The notes under the pieces: model-generated | The model's input: only the letters and a program-made list of their open reading frames with translations | What the model was told of the DNA's origin: nothing | The model's database searches: none | Position numbers and translations under genes: made by a program | Part shown: positions 38,001 to 43,521 of the stretch, piece by piece | Layout: the number at the start of each line of letters is the position of its first letter | How positions within the stretch are numbered: the stretch's first letter is position 1 | Assembly: GCA_964017185.1 (NCBI GenBank) | Contig: OZ024869.1 | Coordinates: 63,316,931-63,380,930, forward strand | DNA: 64,000 nucleotides | From: Rugalucina vietnamica | Lineage: Eukaryota; Mollusca; Bivalvia; Lucinida; Lucinidae | Direction: 5' to 3'

Positions 38001-41000
38001 CAAACGGTGAGATTGTGTTTGATTTTAGTTGTGCTAAAGATAGGAAGATCATGGAATGCATCAGCATGGACATTCAGCTAGTTCTATCGCGTAATTGCAG
38101 TATAAACAACATTGGTCCTGATTGTTGACATAACAACAAAACCTGTTCACAATTGGCAAATACATATACATTAATAGTTTTTTTAGCTCACCTGAGCCAA
38201 AGCCTCTCAGGTGAGCTTATAGAATAGGCAGGCACCCGGTGTCCATCCGTCCCCATCTGTCCGTCGTCGTCCGTCCGTTGTCGTCCACCATTTTCAAAGA
38301 TCTTTTTCTCTGAAACCTGTTGGCCAATCGGAGCCAAATTTTACATGAAGCATCTATAGGAAGGGAAAACCAATGTGTTTATAAATATCTTGGTCACATG
38401 ACTAAGATGACTGCCATGTCCATTTATGGTAAAATCCCTTCAAAAATCTACCTCTGCGGAACAGCTGGACAGATTGTAGCATTAAGACTAGAGTAGTACA
38501 AGTTTATAGAATGTACTCGAGCCCATGTCCATCTGTCTGTCTGTTCACATTTTCAGAGATCTAATTCTCTGAAACCGCTTGGCCAATCAGAGCCAGATTT
38601 TATACAAAGCATCTACAGGAAGGGGGAACCAATATGTATATAAACAATCCAGGTCACATGACTAAGATGGCCACCATGCCCATATATGGTAAAACCCTTA
38701 AAAAATCTTCTACTCCAGAACAGCTGGACTGCTTTCAAAGAAACTTGGCATGTAGCATTGGGACTGGGGTACTACAATGTGTTTATAAATCATTACCCTG
38801 TGATAACCAAGACCTATTTAACAGGAAGATCAACAAAGGTCACCCATGCATTTGAATGGGGAAAGTTGGTCACAATGTACATGTATGCCTCTTGCAGAAA
38901 ATGGGCAAATGGACTGAGATTTATGATTCTGAAAAAAAAAAGAATCCCATGCGTTGGTTTGCCCCCACCCTGGGGTAATAAACATGTATATTGCCATAAT
39001 ATATGAATATCTTCTCGGAAACTGCTTGGCCAATCAAAGCCAAATATTGTAGGAAGCATCTATAGAAAGGGGGAACCAATAAGTTTATATATAAATACTA
39101 ATCCAGCGGACGAAGATGACCACCATGTAAAAACCCTTCAAAAATCCTCTCCAGAGATGCTGGGCTGATTTCAATTAAATTTGGCATGTAGCATCAGGGA
39201 CTAGAGTATTACAATATATTTTTAAATCATGACTCTGTGATGACCATGAATGATTTTACGCCAAGGTCAACTTAGGTCACTTAAGCCAAAAACTGTCAAA
39301 ATGTCACTGAAGGGGAAAACTTCAGGAATATTTATGATTCTGAACAAAAGTGCCTCCCACCCAGAGCCTTTATACATGTATATGACCATAATAGTGAAAC
39401 AAGTTTATTGGTATATATCCCAGATCTCAGGTGATCGTTTATAGGACCATTGGTTCTCTGGTTCTACAATGTACCACTCATCACCATCATTGTATTATTT
39501 TATATTATGCATGAATATTGAGCTACAGTATTGAGAATAAAAACAAGTTTGTAATTTGTTACTTTGCTTGATGGAAAATGATGAGCTGTTCCTTTTGGAT
39601 TCCATAGTATCTAATCTTTAAAGAGAATTTCATTTGTTTTTATGTTTCTGAAATTTCAGTATATGGTTCCTCTAGATTTTGTACAGTTATCCCCTTAAAT
39701 GAATGTATCAATGTTTCCTTTCAGAACTGGCTATGCCAGGATAACCCACGGAGGTTTGAGTGACACTGAGGTCCAGGTTGGCAGGTTTGAGATACCAGAC
39801 AGTGGGGAGTACCAGGATAATGTGAAAACTACAACAGATCCTGAGGATGTTCCTAAACATGTCAGGTTTAGTGATAGGTAAGGGTGGGTAGAAATATCAC
39901 TAAGATTTTAGAACCTGCAGTAAAATGAAGAAGGTAAGGGTGGGTAGAAATATCCCTAAGATTTTAGAACCTGCAGTAAAATGAAGAAGGTAAGGGTGGG
40001 TAGAAATATCACTAAGATTTTAGAACCTGCAGTAAAATGAAGAAGGTAAGGGTGGGTAGAAATATCCCTAAGATTTTAGAACCTGCAGTAAAATGAAGAA
40101 GGTAAGGGTGGGTAGAAATATCACTAAGATTTTAGAACCTGCAGTAAAATGAAGAAGGTAAGGGTGGGTAGAAATATCCCTAAGATTTTAGAACCTGCAG
40201 TAAAATGAAGAAGGTAAGGGTGGGTAAAAATATCCCTAAGATTTTAGAACCTGCAGTAAAATGAAGAAGGTAAGGGTGGGTAGAAATATCACTAAGATTT
40301 TAGAACCTGCAGTAAAATGAAGAAGGTAAGGGTGGGTAGAAATATCCCTAAGATTTTAGAACCTGCAGTAAAATGAAGAAGGTAAGGGTGGGTAGAAATA
40401 TCCCTAAGATTTTAGAACCTGCAGTAAAATGAAGAAGGTAAGGGTGGGTAGAAATATCACTAAGATTTTAGAACCTGCAGTAAAATGAAGAAGGTAAGGG
40501 TGGGTAGAAATATCCCTAAGATTTTAGAACCTGCAGTAAAATGAAGAAGGTAAGGGTGGGTAGAAATATCACTAAGATTTTAGAACCTGCAGTAAAATGA
40601 AGAAGGTAAGGGTGAGTAGAAATATCCCTAAGATTTTAGAACCTGCAGTAAAATGAAGAAGGTAAGGGTGGGTAGAAATATCCCTAAGATTTTAGAACCT
40701 GCAGTAAAATGAAGAAGGTAAGGGTGGGTAGAAATATCACTAAGATTTTAGAACCTGCAGTAAAATGAGGTCTTCATTCAAATGTTGGATTTTTTTCTAT
40801 ACATTTCTATTGGGGCATTAAATAATAAGTCAAAAACAACTGTTGGTGTAAAAAACACGCTAATTTGGAGTTAATAAGTACTGTGTAGGAGTTACTGGAA
40901 TAAGAGAAATAACCTTGGTATATAGCTCAGATGCACTGTCCACATTAAAAAAATGAGGTCTTATTAAGTCTCCAGTAGAGAGACATCTGTAGAGCACAAG

Positions 41001-41485
41001 ATGTTATTATACCTCAAGAATATTCATTGGCTGAGTGTTGATTTTGATTGGTCAAGAGCAGGTCACGCGGAGGGTGCTATTCTGTCATGTCGCATGATCA
41101 TTTTACCCTCTGACGTCATATCTGCCTGAAAACGTCCAGCTGCATTTGAAATCACATGTGTTTGTTTACAGTGCATGTAGAGGGTGCTATTCTGTCTTAT
41201 TATATAACTATAAATAGACAGTATTTCAGACAATGCTTTCAGCCCATTGCATATTTTGTCATATTCTATGACCTGGGGTTTTTCCCATTAAATATATGTT
41301 GCTAAATTTAGAACTCTATATCTGTCATGGAAATGTACATTGATTGATGTCTTGCAGTCCTGCTGATGAACTACAGATGATATTTACTACTGTTTAATTT
41401 ATTTGAATTTAAGACTTTATGTCCCAATGAACTTTTTAGTCATGCTGGGACTTTATGCAAGCTGTTGAAAACAGTCCATTTTCAA

Positions 41486-41533
<48 letters not shown>

Positions 41534-42441
41534 AAGTTTTGTATTAAAAGAAAGTGTTATACAATAAAACAATTGTTGACTATTGAGTCATTGAATATGA
41601 TGTGATATCCAACAGAGACTACCAATATTGACCGAGGCGAATATTGGTAGTCTCTGTTGGATATCACATCATATTCGGTCAATATTGGTAGTCTCTGTTG
41701 GATATCACATCATATTCAATGACTCAATAGTCAATAATTGTATAATGTTGCATAATCATATTACCCTCTGATGTCATATTCGCCTAATTGTGCAGTGGCA
41801 CTTGTAGTCACATGTGTTTGTCATGTGGCATGTCGTTAGTTTGTTTCAAAAGTGGTTTTGGTATAATAAAACAATTGTTGCCCTTGAGTGAGGGTGACAT
41901 GATGATTTGTTCACTTTCGACAGGTTACACTGCCTCGGGTGAACAAATTATCATGTCATCCTCACTCAAGGGCAGTAGTTGTGTAGTGTTACCATTCTGA
42001 GATAAGTTCTTGGTAGGTGATAAAAACAAAGCATTAGAAATAACACTAAGGTATGCTGTGCTTGGCACTGCTTAGATGTTTACCATAAATTATTTAATGA
42101 CAGAACGGTAAGATATTTCTCCTGAAGAAAGCAGTATGGTTGGATATGGTGAAAAGTACAACATGACAATAGTTTGTGTTGGTGTGCAATTTATGCACAA
42201 CACTAATTAAAAAAGAATGGTTGTTTTTGTCAGATTTTGTTTTTGCATAAAATGTAAACTCTGTTTACCCATTATAAAATTGAGAAATTGAGACAACCAT
42301 AGTGAAGGAGTTTTGCTGCATTTCCATCTTTTGTATCATTTTGATTATGTAATTTTCAGATTTGGAGGGTTCTACCCAGGCCATGGTTACTTCTCAGACC
42401 ATAGATTCCACATGAATACACCAAAATATTTTCTGCCATAG
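286..42441 (+). CDS. CWH43: CWH43 / PGAP2-interacting protein homologue, 5'-truncated, 11 exons
   Basis: Exons are 286-425, 22643-22879, 23200-23280, 23967-24046, 27910-28015, 32226-32361, 34718-34782, 36402-36543, 37857-38006, 39725-39877 and 42360-42441. All junctions are AG/GT and the phases match at every join, giving about 456 residues to a TAG stop. The vertebrate protein is about 700 residues, so roughly the first 240 are missing to the left. The product begins with several membrane segments, has a last membrane helix before a lumenal/catalytic-type C-terminal domain of the endonuclease-exonuclease-phosphatase fold, and ends in NTPKYFLP. Diagnostic family stretches include [57 protein letters not shown] and CEYIMYRGL. 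Yeast Cwh43 exchanges the GPI-anchor lipid for ceramide in the secretory pathway; the animal role is less clear. Identity is from recalled family motifs, not a search. Confidence 0.95.
352..3782 (+). repeat. 74-bp minisatellite (~46 copies) made from an exon end plus its splice donor
   Basis: The unit starts GTAAGTATGGTGGCTGATAG and ends at gtcaggctactgtg, and the period is 74 (GTAAGT at 426, 500 and onward). The first copy, 352-425, is coding sequence of the CWH43 exon; all later copies are intronic. Copies differ by scattered substitutions and a few short indels (for example near 1455 and 2730). Nearly every copy keeps TGTG/GTAAGT, a near-consensus 5' splice site, and a pyrimidine-rich stretch ending catggtcag that looks like a 3' splice site. 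Reading past the true donor gives a stop (TGA) after five codons. The right edge abuts a truncated CTCACC-family element. Confidence 0.95.
3783..4364 (+). mobile_element. CTCACC-family element, left piece (5' truncated, split by the foldback element)
   Basis: It begins in the CCGT microsatellite (gtccgtccatccgtccgtcc), has no terminal palindrome, and runs through the family core (ctctgaaaccgc, gtcacatgaccaagatag, tgaccttgacctatttta). It is interrupted at cattcttaggaaggga. The same monomer resumes at 18361 with ggagaatgaaagtttatata, so the two pieces were once contiguous. Confidence 0.85.
4370..5275. repeat. Outer left arm of the foldback element, tandem degenerate units
   Basis: Each unit of roughly 300 bp contains a version of atggcatccaagatggcc or ggcgtccaagagggttg, a (t)cagataaagtcca stretch and catgcaacaaatgagccca. 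An (AAT)n microsatellite lies at about 4961-5008. The same units appear inverted at 17186-18350 (gccatcttggatgccatttt). Confidence 0.75.
7672..8104. repeat. Cluster of CCCTGATGTAAC motifs in both orientations
   Basis: TCCCTGATGTAAC occurs at about 7678, 7871 and 8027, with a variant at 8043. It recurs inverted as GTTACATCAGGGAC at about 8069 and 8090, forming a potential hairpin between 8026 and 8104. This resembles subterminal transposase-binding motifs of a DNA transposon, but the element boundaries are unclear. Confidence 0.5.
8388..9458. mobile_element. Possible ~1.07-kb DNA element with repeated GGTCC-ATATTACCCC motif
   Basis: The left end GGTAATTTGGGG(G)AATATGG is inverted at the right end (ccccaaattacc at 9447-9458). 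At least seven internal variants of ggtccatattacccc lie between, in both orientations, for example near 8575, 8612, 8630, 8995 and 9039. No clear target duplication was found. Confidence 0.5.
9516..11053 (-). mobile_element. CTCACC-family element, complete, three core monomers
   Basis: Read on the - strand it starts at the palindrome around 11020-11053 (agctcacctgagcc / ggctcacaaggtgagct), followed by a CCGT-type microsatellite at 10944-10997. It has three ~455-bp core monomers and ends in the hairpin AGGACC-ATT-GGTCCT with CTGG near 9516. Monomers carry catgaccaagatgg, CCATATATGG and tgaccttgacctatttta. It is inserted in the left arm of the foldback element. Confidence 0.9.
11054..13556. repeat. 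Inner left arm of the foldback element
   Basis: From about 11390 it is built of degenerate ~300-400-bp units, each with a version of tttgcatattcatgaat and a stretch such as ggctgccagtgtggtcag plus aatgccataaaatattgtcc. Matching sequence in inverted order lies at 15600-16900; for example 11640-11840 pairs with 16480-16680. No coding sequence is seen, and short open frames here are chance. Confidence 0.7.
13557..15540 (-). mobile_element. CTCACC-family element, complete, four core monomers, near-identical to the copy at 9516
   Basis: It has the same termini and monomer order as 9516-11053, with one extra ~455-bp monomer. The first 430 nt or so differ from the other copy at only a handful of positions. 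It sits close to the symmetry centre of the foldback element, so it separates the two arms. Its microsatellite is (ACGG)n at about 15440-15483. Confidence 0.9.
15541..17185. repeat. Inner right arm of the foldback element
   Basis: This is the reverse-complement counterpart of the inner left arm, with tandem degenerate units containing attcatgaatatgcaaat and ccatttttcatgaat-like stretches. The pairing is imperfect, with indels. About 16905-17185 has no obvious partner. No gene is seen. Confidence 0.65.
17186..18360. repeat. Outer right arm of the foldback element
   Basis: It contains three or more units with ggtggccatcttggatgccatttt-like sequence. The last 150 nt up to tctgccagacta are the closely matched inverted copy of 4365-4515. 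Confidence 0.75.
18361..19017 (+). mobile_element. CTCACC-family element, continuation of the piece at 3783
   Basis: It resumes the interrupted monomer and runs to the family 3' end, caggtgagcgtttacag, at 19017. There it is interrupted again. The remaining tail letters (gaccat and tgtcctctggtt) appear at 19807-19814 and about 20834-20846, after two further insertions. Confidence 0.85.
19018..19798. mobile_element. hAT-type non-autonomous transposon with 8-bp target duplication
   Basis: Its ends are TAGGGATGTCAACGAATA and the inverse tattcgttgacatcccta. It is flanked by perfect GTTTACAG on both sides (19010-19017 and 19799-19806). An 8-bp duplication and a YAGGG-type end are hAT traits. The ends are rich in gaatattcga. 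A 20-bp tandem repeat (cttgaatcaacaaagtgtca, three copies) lies at 19521-19582. No transposase frame is visible. Confidence 0.9.
19815..20829. mobile_element. 1.0-kb DNA transposon with 25-bp perfect inverted ends
   Basis: The left end starts CAGCTGAGTCACGATCAGGG and is repeated in perfect inverse for 25 bp at 20805-20829. It is flanked by ATTT at 19811-19814 and 20830-20833. It is inserted in the terminal hairpin of the CTCACC element. The longest internal open frame (119 codons, - strand) has a few Cys residues but no domain I can name. Confidence 0.85.
20966..22169. mobile_element. hAT-type element, CATACATG family, 8-bp duplication
   Basis: The ends are CATACATGTGATA and tatcacatgtatg, flanked by perfect CTTTTGAC (20958-20965 and 22170-22177). 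Subterminal copies of an agggagatt motif occur in both orientations. Internal passengers are a 33-bp tandem duplication (about 21395-21465), an A-run at 21494-21518 and a tRNA-Asp-like segment on the - strand. No transposase was found. Confidence 0.9.
21524..21595 (-). repeat. tRNA-like segment (Asp GTC-type anticodon), probably SINE-derived
   Basis: Reading the - strand from gccaagtggtgcagtggtta, it has a box-B-like gagttcgaatctcc and an anticodon loop ttgtcac. The acceptor ends do not pair, and the T and anticodon stems have mismatches, so it is not a functional tRNA gene. A T-run follows on the - strand. Confidence 0.55.
22643..22879 (+). CDS. CWH43: CWH43 exon 2 of the visible set, membrane helices
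   Basis: The acceptor is gttgttgttgtgtttag/GA and the donor is TTTGTTG/GTGAGT. It is 237 nt and phase 1 on both sides, and encodes [15 protein letters not shown], then [20 protein letters not shown] and [17 protein letters not shown], three hydrophobic segments. The polar loop [13 protein letters not shown] lies between the last two. Confidence 0.95.
23200..23280 (+). CDS. CWH43: CWH43 exon 3 of the visible set, hydrophilic linker
   Basis: The acceptor is gtccttgcag/GA and the donor is AAAT/GTGAGG. It is 81 nt and encodes a basic loop around [19 protein letters not shown]. The donor was chosen because it is the only one that keeps phase 1 for the next exon; reading on meets a TGA 26 nt later. 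Confidence 0.85.
23281..23966 (+). other. CWH43 intron without recognised elements
   Basis: This is AT-rich unique-looking sequence. I see no repeat ends, exon or RNA gene in it. Confidence 0.7.
23967..24046 (+). CDS. CWH43: CWH43 exon 4 of the visible set, last membrane helix
   Basis: The acceptor is gtttgctttag/GT and the donor is ACAAAG/GTGAGA. It encodes [20 protein letters not shown] and YSHPTK. The hydrophobic stretch matches the final helix that precedes the C-terminal domain in this family. It enters in phase 1 and leaves in phase 0. Confidence 0.95.
24290..24365 (+). repeat. tRNA-like SINE fragment
   Basis: gcctctgtggcttagtggtt resembles a tRNA 5' half with an A box, with a Lys-like loop cttttaa. 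No 3' half follows. It lies directly before the TATACCCCC-family element. Confidence 0.4.
24500..25727 (+). mobile_element. CTCACC-family element nested in the TATACCCCC element
   Basis: It starts with the palindrome agctcacctgagcc / ggctcacaaggtgagct, followed by (CCGT)n, and has two diverged core monomers (catgaccaagatggc, tgaccttgacctatttta). It ends tcaggtgagcgttctcgggaccaatggtcttctgg. The host sequence aaagttt resumes on both sides. Confidence 0.85.
26550..27237. mobile_element. DNA transposon rich in aaagggcac motifs, 5-bp flanking repeat
   Basis: The left end CAGTGCTCCAGCTAG is inverted at the right end (ctagctgaagcactg). The flanks are AATAG on both sides (26545-26549 and 27238-27242). 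Several aaaagggca copies lie near each end in opposite orientations. No open frame of note is present. Confidence 0.7.
27910..28015 (+). CDS. CWH43: CWH43 exon 5 of the visible set
   Basis: The acceptor is tctgcctttcag/ACA and the donor is GATACAG/GTAAAC. It encodes [20 protein letters not shown] and TMTLLNDTG, a strongly conserved start of the C-terminal domain. It enters in phase 0 and leaves in phase 1. Confidence 0.97.
28080..30505 (+). mobile_element. CTCACC-family element, multi-monomer, with a nested element
   Basis: The palindromic start agctcacctgagccgaaggc is followed by a CCGT microsatellite. Several core monomers follow with ctataaatagcaaaaac in place of the CArG-like stretch found in other copies. 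The 3' end is tcaggtgagcgtttacagg plus the AGGACC-ATT-GGTCCT hairpin and CTGG. It is split by the insertion at 29493-29954. Confidence 0.85.
29493..29954. mobile_element. 462-bp MITE with 32-bp perfect inverted ends
   Basis: The ends start CGTTGGCTCGTTGACAAAAC and match in perfect inverse for 32 bp. It is flanked by ATAT (29489-29492 and 29955-29958) at an interrupted gctatatacatgtat of the host element. The motif acaaaacctcgta recurs four times inside, three of them as tandem-like direct copies. Confidence 0.9.
30535..30635 (+). repeat. SINE-like fragment with box B
   Basis: gtgtgggttcgagtcctgca contains a near-perfect pol III box B. The following acatgtgagacaagccaaat is shared with the SINE-like copy at 56430. 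Confidence 0.5.
30636..31501 (+). mobile_element. ATGCCCCC-family element (Helitron/Helentron-like)
   Basis: It starts with a palindrome (atgcccccaacttcgg / gaagttgagggggcat) and has three ~185-bp tandem core units (gtaccttgtgtg near 30905, 31096 and 31278). It ends ggggcatagtg with the hairpin GTGTTT-CAT-AAACAC, attttCTAG and a T-run. No coding sequence is present. Confidence 0.65.
31502..31985 (+). other. CWH43 intron stretch, mixed fragments
   Basis: An inverted fragment of an element end (ctagaaaatgtaacacctta, about 31567) and a tRNA-like antisense piece (gggtatcgaacctgcaacct, about 31651) are visible. No gene is seen. Confidence 0.4.
31986..32193. mobile_element. Short member of the CATACATG hAT-type family, 32 nt before an exon
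   Basis: The ends are CATACATGTGATA and catcacatatatg, with several ctccctgaaat motifs like the agggagatt motifs of the larger members. The target duplication is decayed: ATAAAACT before and AAAACT after. The next CWH43 exon begins at 32226. Confidence 0.8.
32226..32361 (+). CDS. CWH43: CWH43 exon 6 of the visible set, EEP-domain core
   Basis: The acceptor is tttttccccctgcag/GT and the donor is ACATGGG/GTAAGA. It encodes [20 protein letters not shown], then [20 protein letters not shown] and TWG. The acidic LLESD lies where EEP enzymes carry a metal-binding Glu. It enters in phase 1 and leaves in phase 2. Confidence 0.98.
32550..34513 (+). mobile_element. CTCACC-family element, complete, four core monomers
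   Basis: It opens with the palindrome agctcacctgagccgttagg and CCGT runs. Monomers of about 455 bp carry ccatatatgg or a variant and tgaccttgacctatttta. It closes with ctcaggtgagcgtttacagg, the GGACC-ATT-GGTCC hairpin and CTGG. Its last monomer closely matches the first 430 nt of the copies at 9516 and 13557, in opposite orientation. Confidence 0.9.
34718..34782 (+). CDS. CWH43: CWH43 exon 7 of the visible set
   Basis: The acceptor is ctcattcttacag/G and the donor is CCTGAAG/GTATGT. This 65-nt exon encodes [20 protein letters not shown] and E. It enters in phase 2 and leaves in phase 1. It is too short to stand out without the neighbouring exons. Confidence 0.97.
34965..35977. mobile_element. 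mariner-like non-autonomous element, decayed
   Basis: The left end cgaggggcgtttggaaagtt and the right end aactttccgatcaacctacg are imperfect inverses. TA dinucleotides flank both ends (34963-34964 and 35978-35979). The cgaggggcg start is typical of Tc1/mariner ends in invertebrates. No transposase frame survives. Confidence 0.6.
36060..36290. mobile_element. GAGCC-family MITE (copy 1)
   Basis: Ends: gagccactgcatcagaaaacc and ggttttctcatgcacaggctc. The internal palindrome gcagatcagcttcacagta / gcgaagctgatcagca defines the family. The flanks match poorly (ATAT, ATTA). Confidence 0.8.
36402..36543 (+). CDS. CWH43: CWH43 exon 8 of the visible set, catalytic-type TH.GN motif
   Basis: The acceptor is tttcctattatag/GA and the donor is AATTG/GTAAGC. 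It encodes [20 protein letters not shown], then [20 protein letters not shown] and ANELKN. The VTHMGN stretch is a family hallmark. It enters in phase 1 and leaves in phase 2. Confidence 0.98.
36544..37856 (+). repeat. CWH43 intron with a ~1-kb inverted-repeat pair
   Basis: cagcacttggttaatctcat (within 36686-36722) recurs inverted at 37677-37712 with one or two changes, suggesting a decayed 1-kb transposon. The sequence between is AT-rich with no gene. Confidence 0.5.
37857..38006 (+). CDS. CWH43: CWH43 exon 9 of the visible set
   Basis: The acceptor is gaccatgtttcag/T and the donor is CTCAAACG/GTGAGA. It encodes [20 protein letters not shown], then [20 protein letters not shown] and MYRGLK. 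FMGYVTS is where canonical EEP enzymes have GDxN. It is phase 2 at both ends. An earlier near-copy (agtgagaaaccagatgtatt, 37769) is an intronic partial duplicate of this exon start. Confidence 0.98.
38183..39463 (+). mobile_element. CTCACC-family element, older copy
   Basis: The palindromic start agctcacctgagcc / cctctcaggtgagct is followed by short CCGT runs. Three diverged monomers follow, ending in ctcaggtgatcgtttatagg and a weakened hairpin. Its divergence from the other copies is visibly higher. Confidence 0.8.
39725..39877 (+). CDS. CWH43: CWH43 exon 10 of the visible set
   Basis: The acceptor is gtttcctttcag/A and the donor is AGTGATAG/GTAAGG. It encodes [20 protein letters not shown], then [20 protein letters not shown] and [10 protein letters not shown]. 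It is phase 2 at both ends. The donor is the first of 16 tandem GTAAGG donors. Confidence 0.97.
39878..40768 (+). repeat. 56-bp minisatellite (16 copies) starting exactly at the exon donor
   Basis: The unit starts GTAAGGGTGGGTAGAAATAT and ends gtaaaatgaagaag; copies are at 39878, 39934 and every 56 nt after. They are nearly identical, with two main variants (tatcactaag and tatccctaag) mixed as A C A C A C C A C C A C A C C A. Each junction reads AAGAAG/GTAAGG, a strong 5' splice site, and each unit also has ttttagaacctgcag, a plausible 3' splice site. Confidence 0.98.
40769..42359 (+). repeat. CWH43 last intron with two long perfect-type hairpins
   Basis: A 60-bp perfect inverted repeat has arms 41576-41635 and 41676-41735, with a 43-bp partial copy between. 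A second hairpin has arms of about 41872-41913 and 41939-41981. A T-run of about 43 nt lies at 41490-41532. accctctgacgtcatat-type sequence recurs near 41095 and 41764, suggesting duplicated foldback units. Confidence 0.85.
42360..42441 (+). CDS. CWH43: CWH43 terminal exon
   Basis: The acceptor is gattatgtaattttcag/A. It encodes [26 protein letters not shown] and a TAG stop. [10 protein letters not shown] is the conserved C-terminus of the family. Here it is preceded by SDH, the canonical last EEP motif. Confidence 0.98.
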
Positions 42442-42917
42442 AAAGACATGTCGGAGTGCCAAAAAGTATTTTCTGCCAAACAAAGGATTTGAATACGCCA
42501 AAGTGTCCTGCCATAGAAATCCTGCCATAAAAATATATGAGTGCCACAATGTGTTTGCTCCCAGTAAATGTGCCACATCATGAGAAAACCGGATTTTAGC
42601 ATATGCGAAAACAAAAGCCCAGATCAGGTGTGCAGTAACTGCACAGCTGATCAACCCTTTGTTTTCACTACATGGACAGTAGAATTCCCCCTCTACTTAA
42701 ATCCAAAATTTCAAGCTTCTAGCCTTCTTCAGTGACTGTACAGGCCGGTTTGTGTCAGACCTGGTGGAAAACCCCGAAGACCGGTTTTCTCATGTCACAG
42801 CTCAAATATTACATCACATGACAAGTGTGACAGATCAGATCCTGCCATAGAAATAATTTGAGCAAGCCAAAGTTTCCTGCCACTGAAACAAAATGTGTAT
42901 GCCAAATATATATGAAT
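42414..42917 (+). repeat. Degenerate ~37-nt repeats derived from the CWH43 stop-codon region
   Basis: Starting at gaatacaccaaaatattttc (coding), similar units follow the stop: gagtgccaaaaagtattttc, gaatacgccaaagtgtcctg, gagtgccacaatgtgtttg and gagcaagccaaagtttcctg. Each has a tgcca(tag)aaa core. Six or so copies are seen, split by the GAGCC MITE at 42570-42803. Confidence 0.65.
42570..42803. mobile_element. GAGCC-family MITE (copy 2)
   Basis: Ends gtgccacatcatgagaaaac and ggttttctcatgtcacagctc surround the internal gatcaggtg...agctgatcaacc palindrome. Target duplication AAAT lies at 42566-42569 and 42804-42807. Confidence 0.85.
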
Positions 42918-43289
42918 CTCAAGAGGACTGCATCTATCTCTACTGTACCAGACTACTCCATGTCATGACTAGGAAAATCTATTTACTGTGTATGTACATG
43001 TAATAAGAAAACCAGCATGTTTATCTACAGAGATATTCTAGTAGCTGTGAATTGTGGACATTGAAACAAAACTTGCTTTTCTGTCAAAATAGTGACACCG
43101 TAAGCTTATTGTTCACTTATGATGAAAGCAGGGTGTCTGATTTGATTTGATTGGTTGGCTGATTTAGAGTTTATTATTTCACCAACAGCTAAGGTTGACA
43201 GTACCTCAGTCTAAAGTCTCATCCAAAGAACTGGACAAGTGAGAGATCAAACCCACCATCCCAGGCTTACAAGGTGCAACAGAGACTTT

Positions 43290-43521
43290 GAGCTGCCTCA
43301 TGAGAAAACAATCAATTTGCATAGGCCAAAACAAAGACGCAGATCAGCTTCGACCACAAAGCTGATCAGCGCCTTTGGTTTTGCTACTCGACAAGTACAA
43401 TCCCTCTTCTTCTTAAATAATCCGAAATTTCAAGCTTCTTGCTGTCTTCTATGGCTGTATAGCCCAGTTTGTGTCGGACCTCTTCAAAAACCACATTGTT
43501 GATTTTCTCATGAGGTGGCTC
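43290..43521. mobile_element. GAGCC-family MITE (copy 3)
   Basis: Ends: gagctgcctcatgagaaaac and gattttctcatgaggtggctc. Internal palindrome: gcagatcagcttcgacca / aagctgatcagcgc. The flanks are CTTT and ATTT, so the duplication has decayed. Confidence 0.8.
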
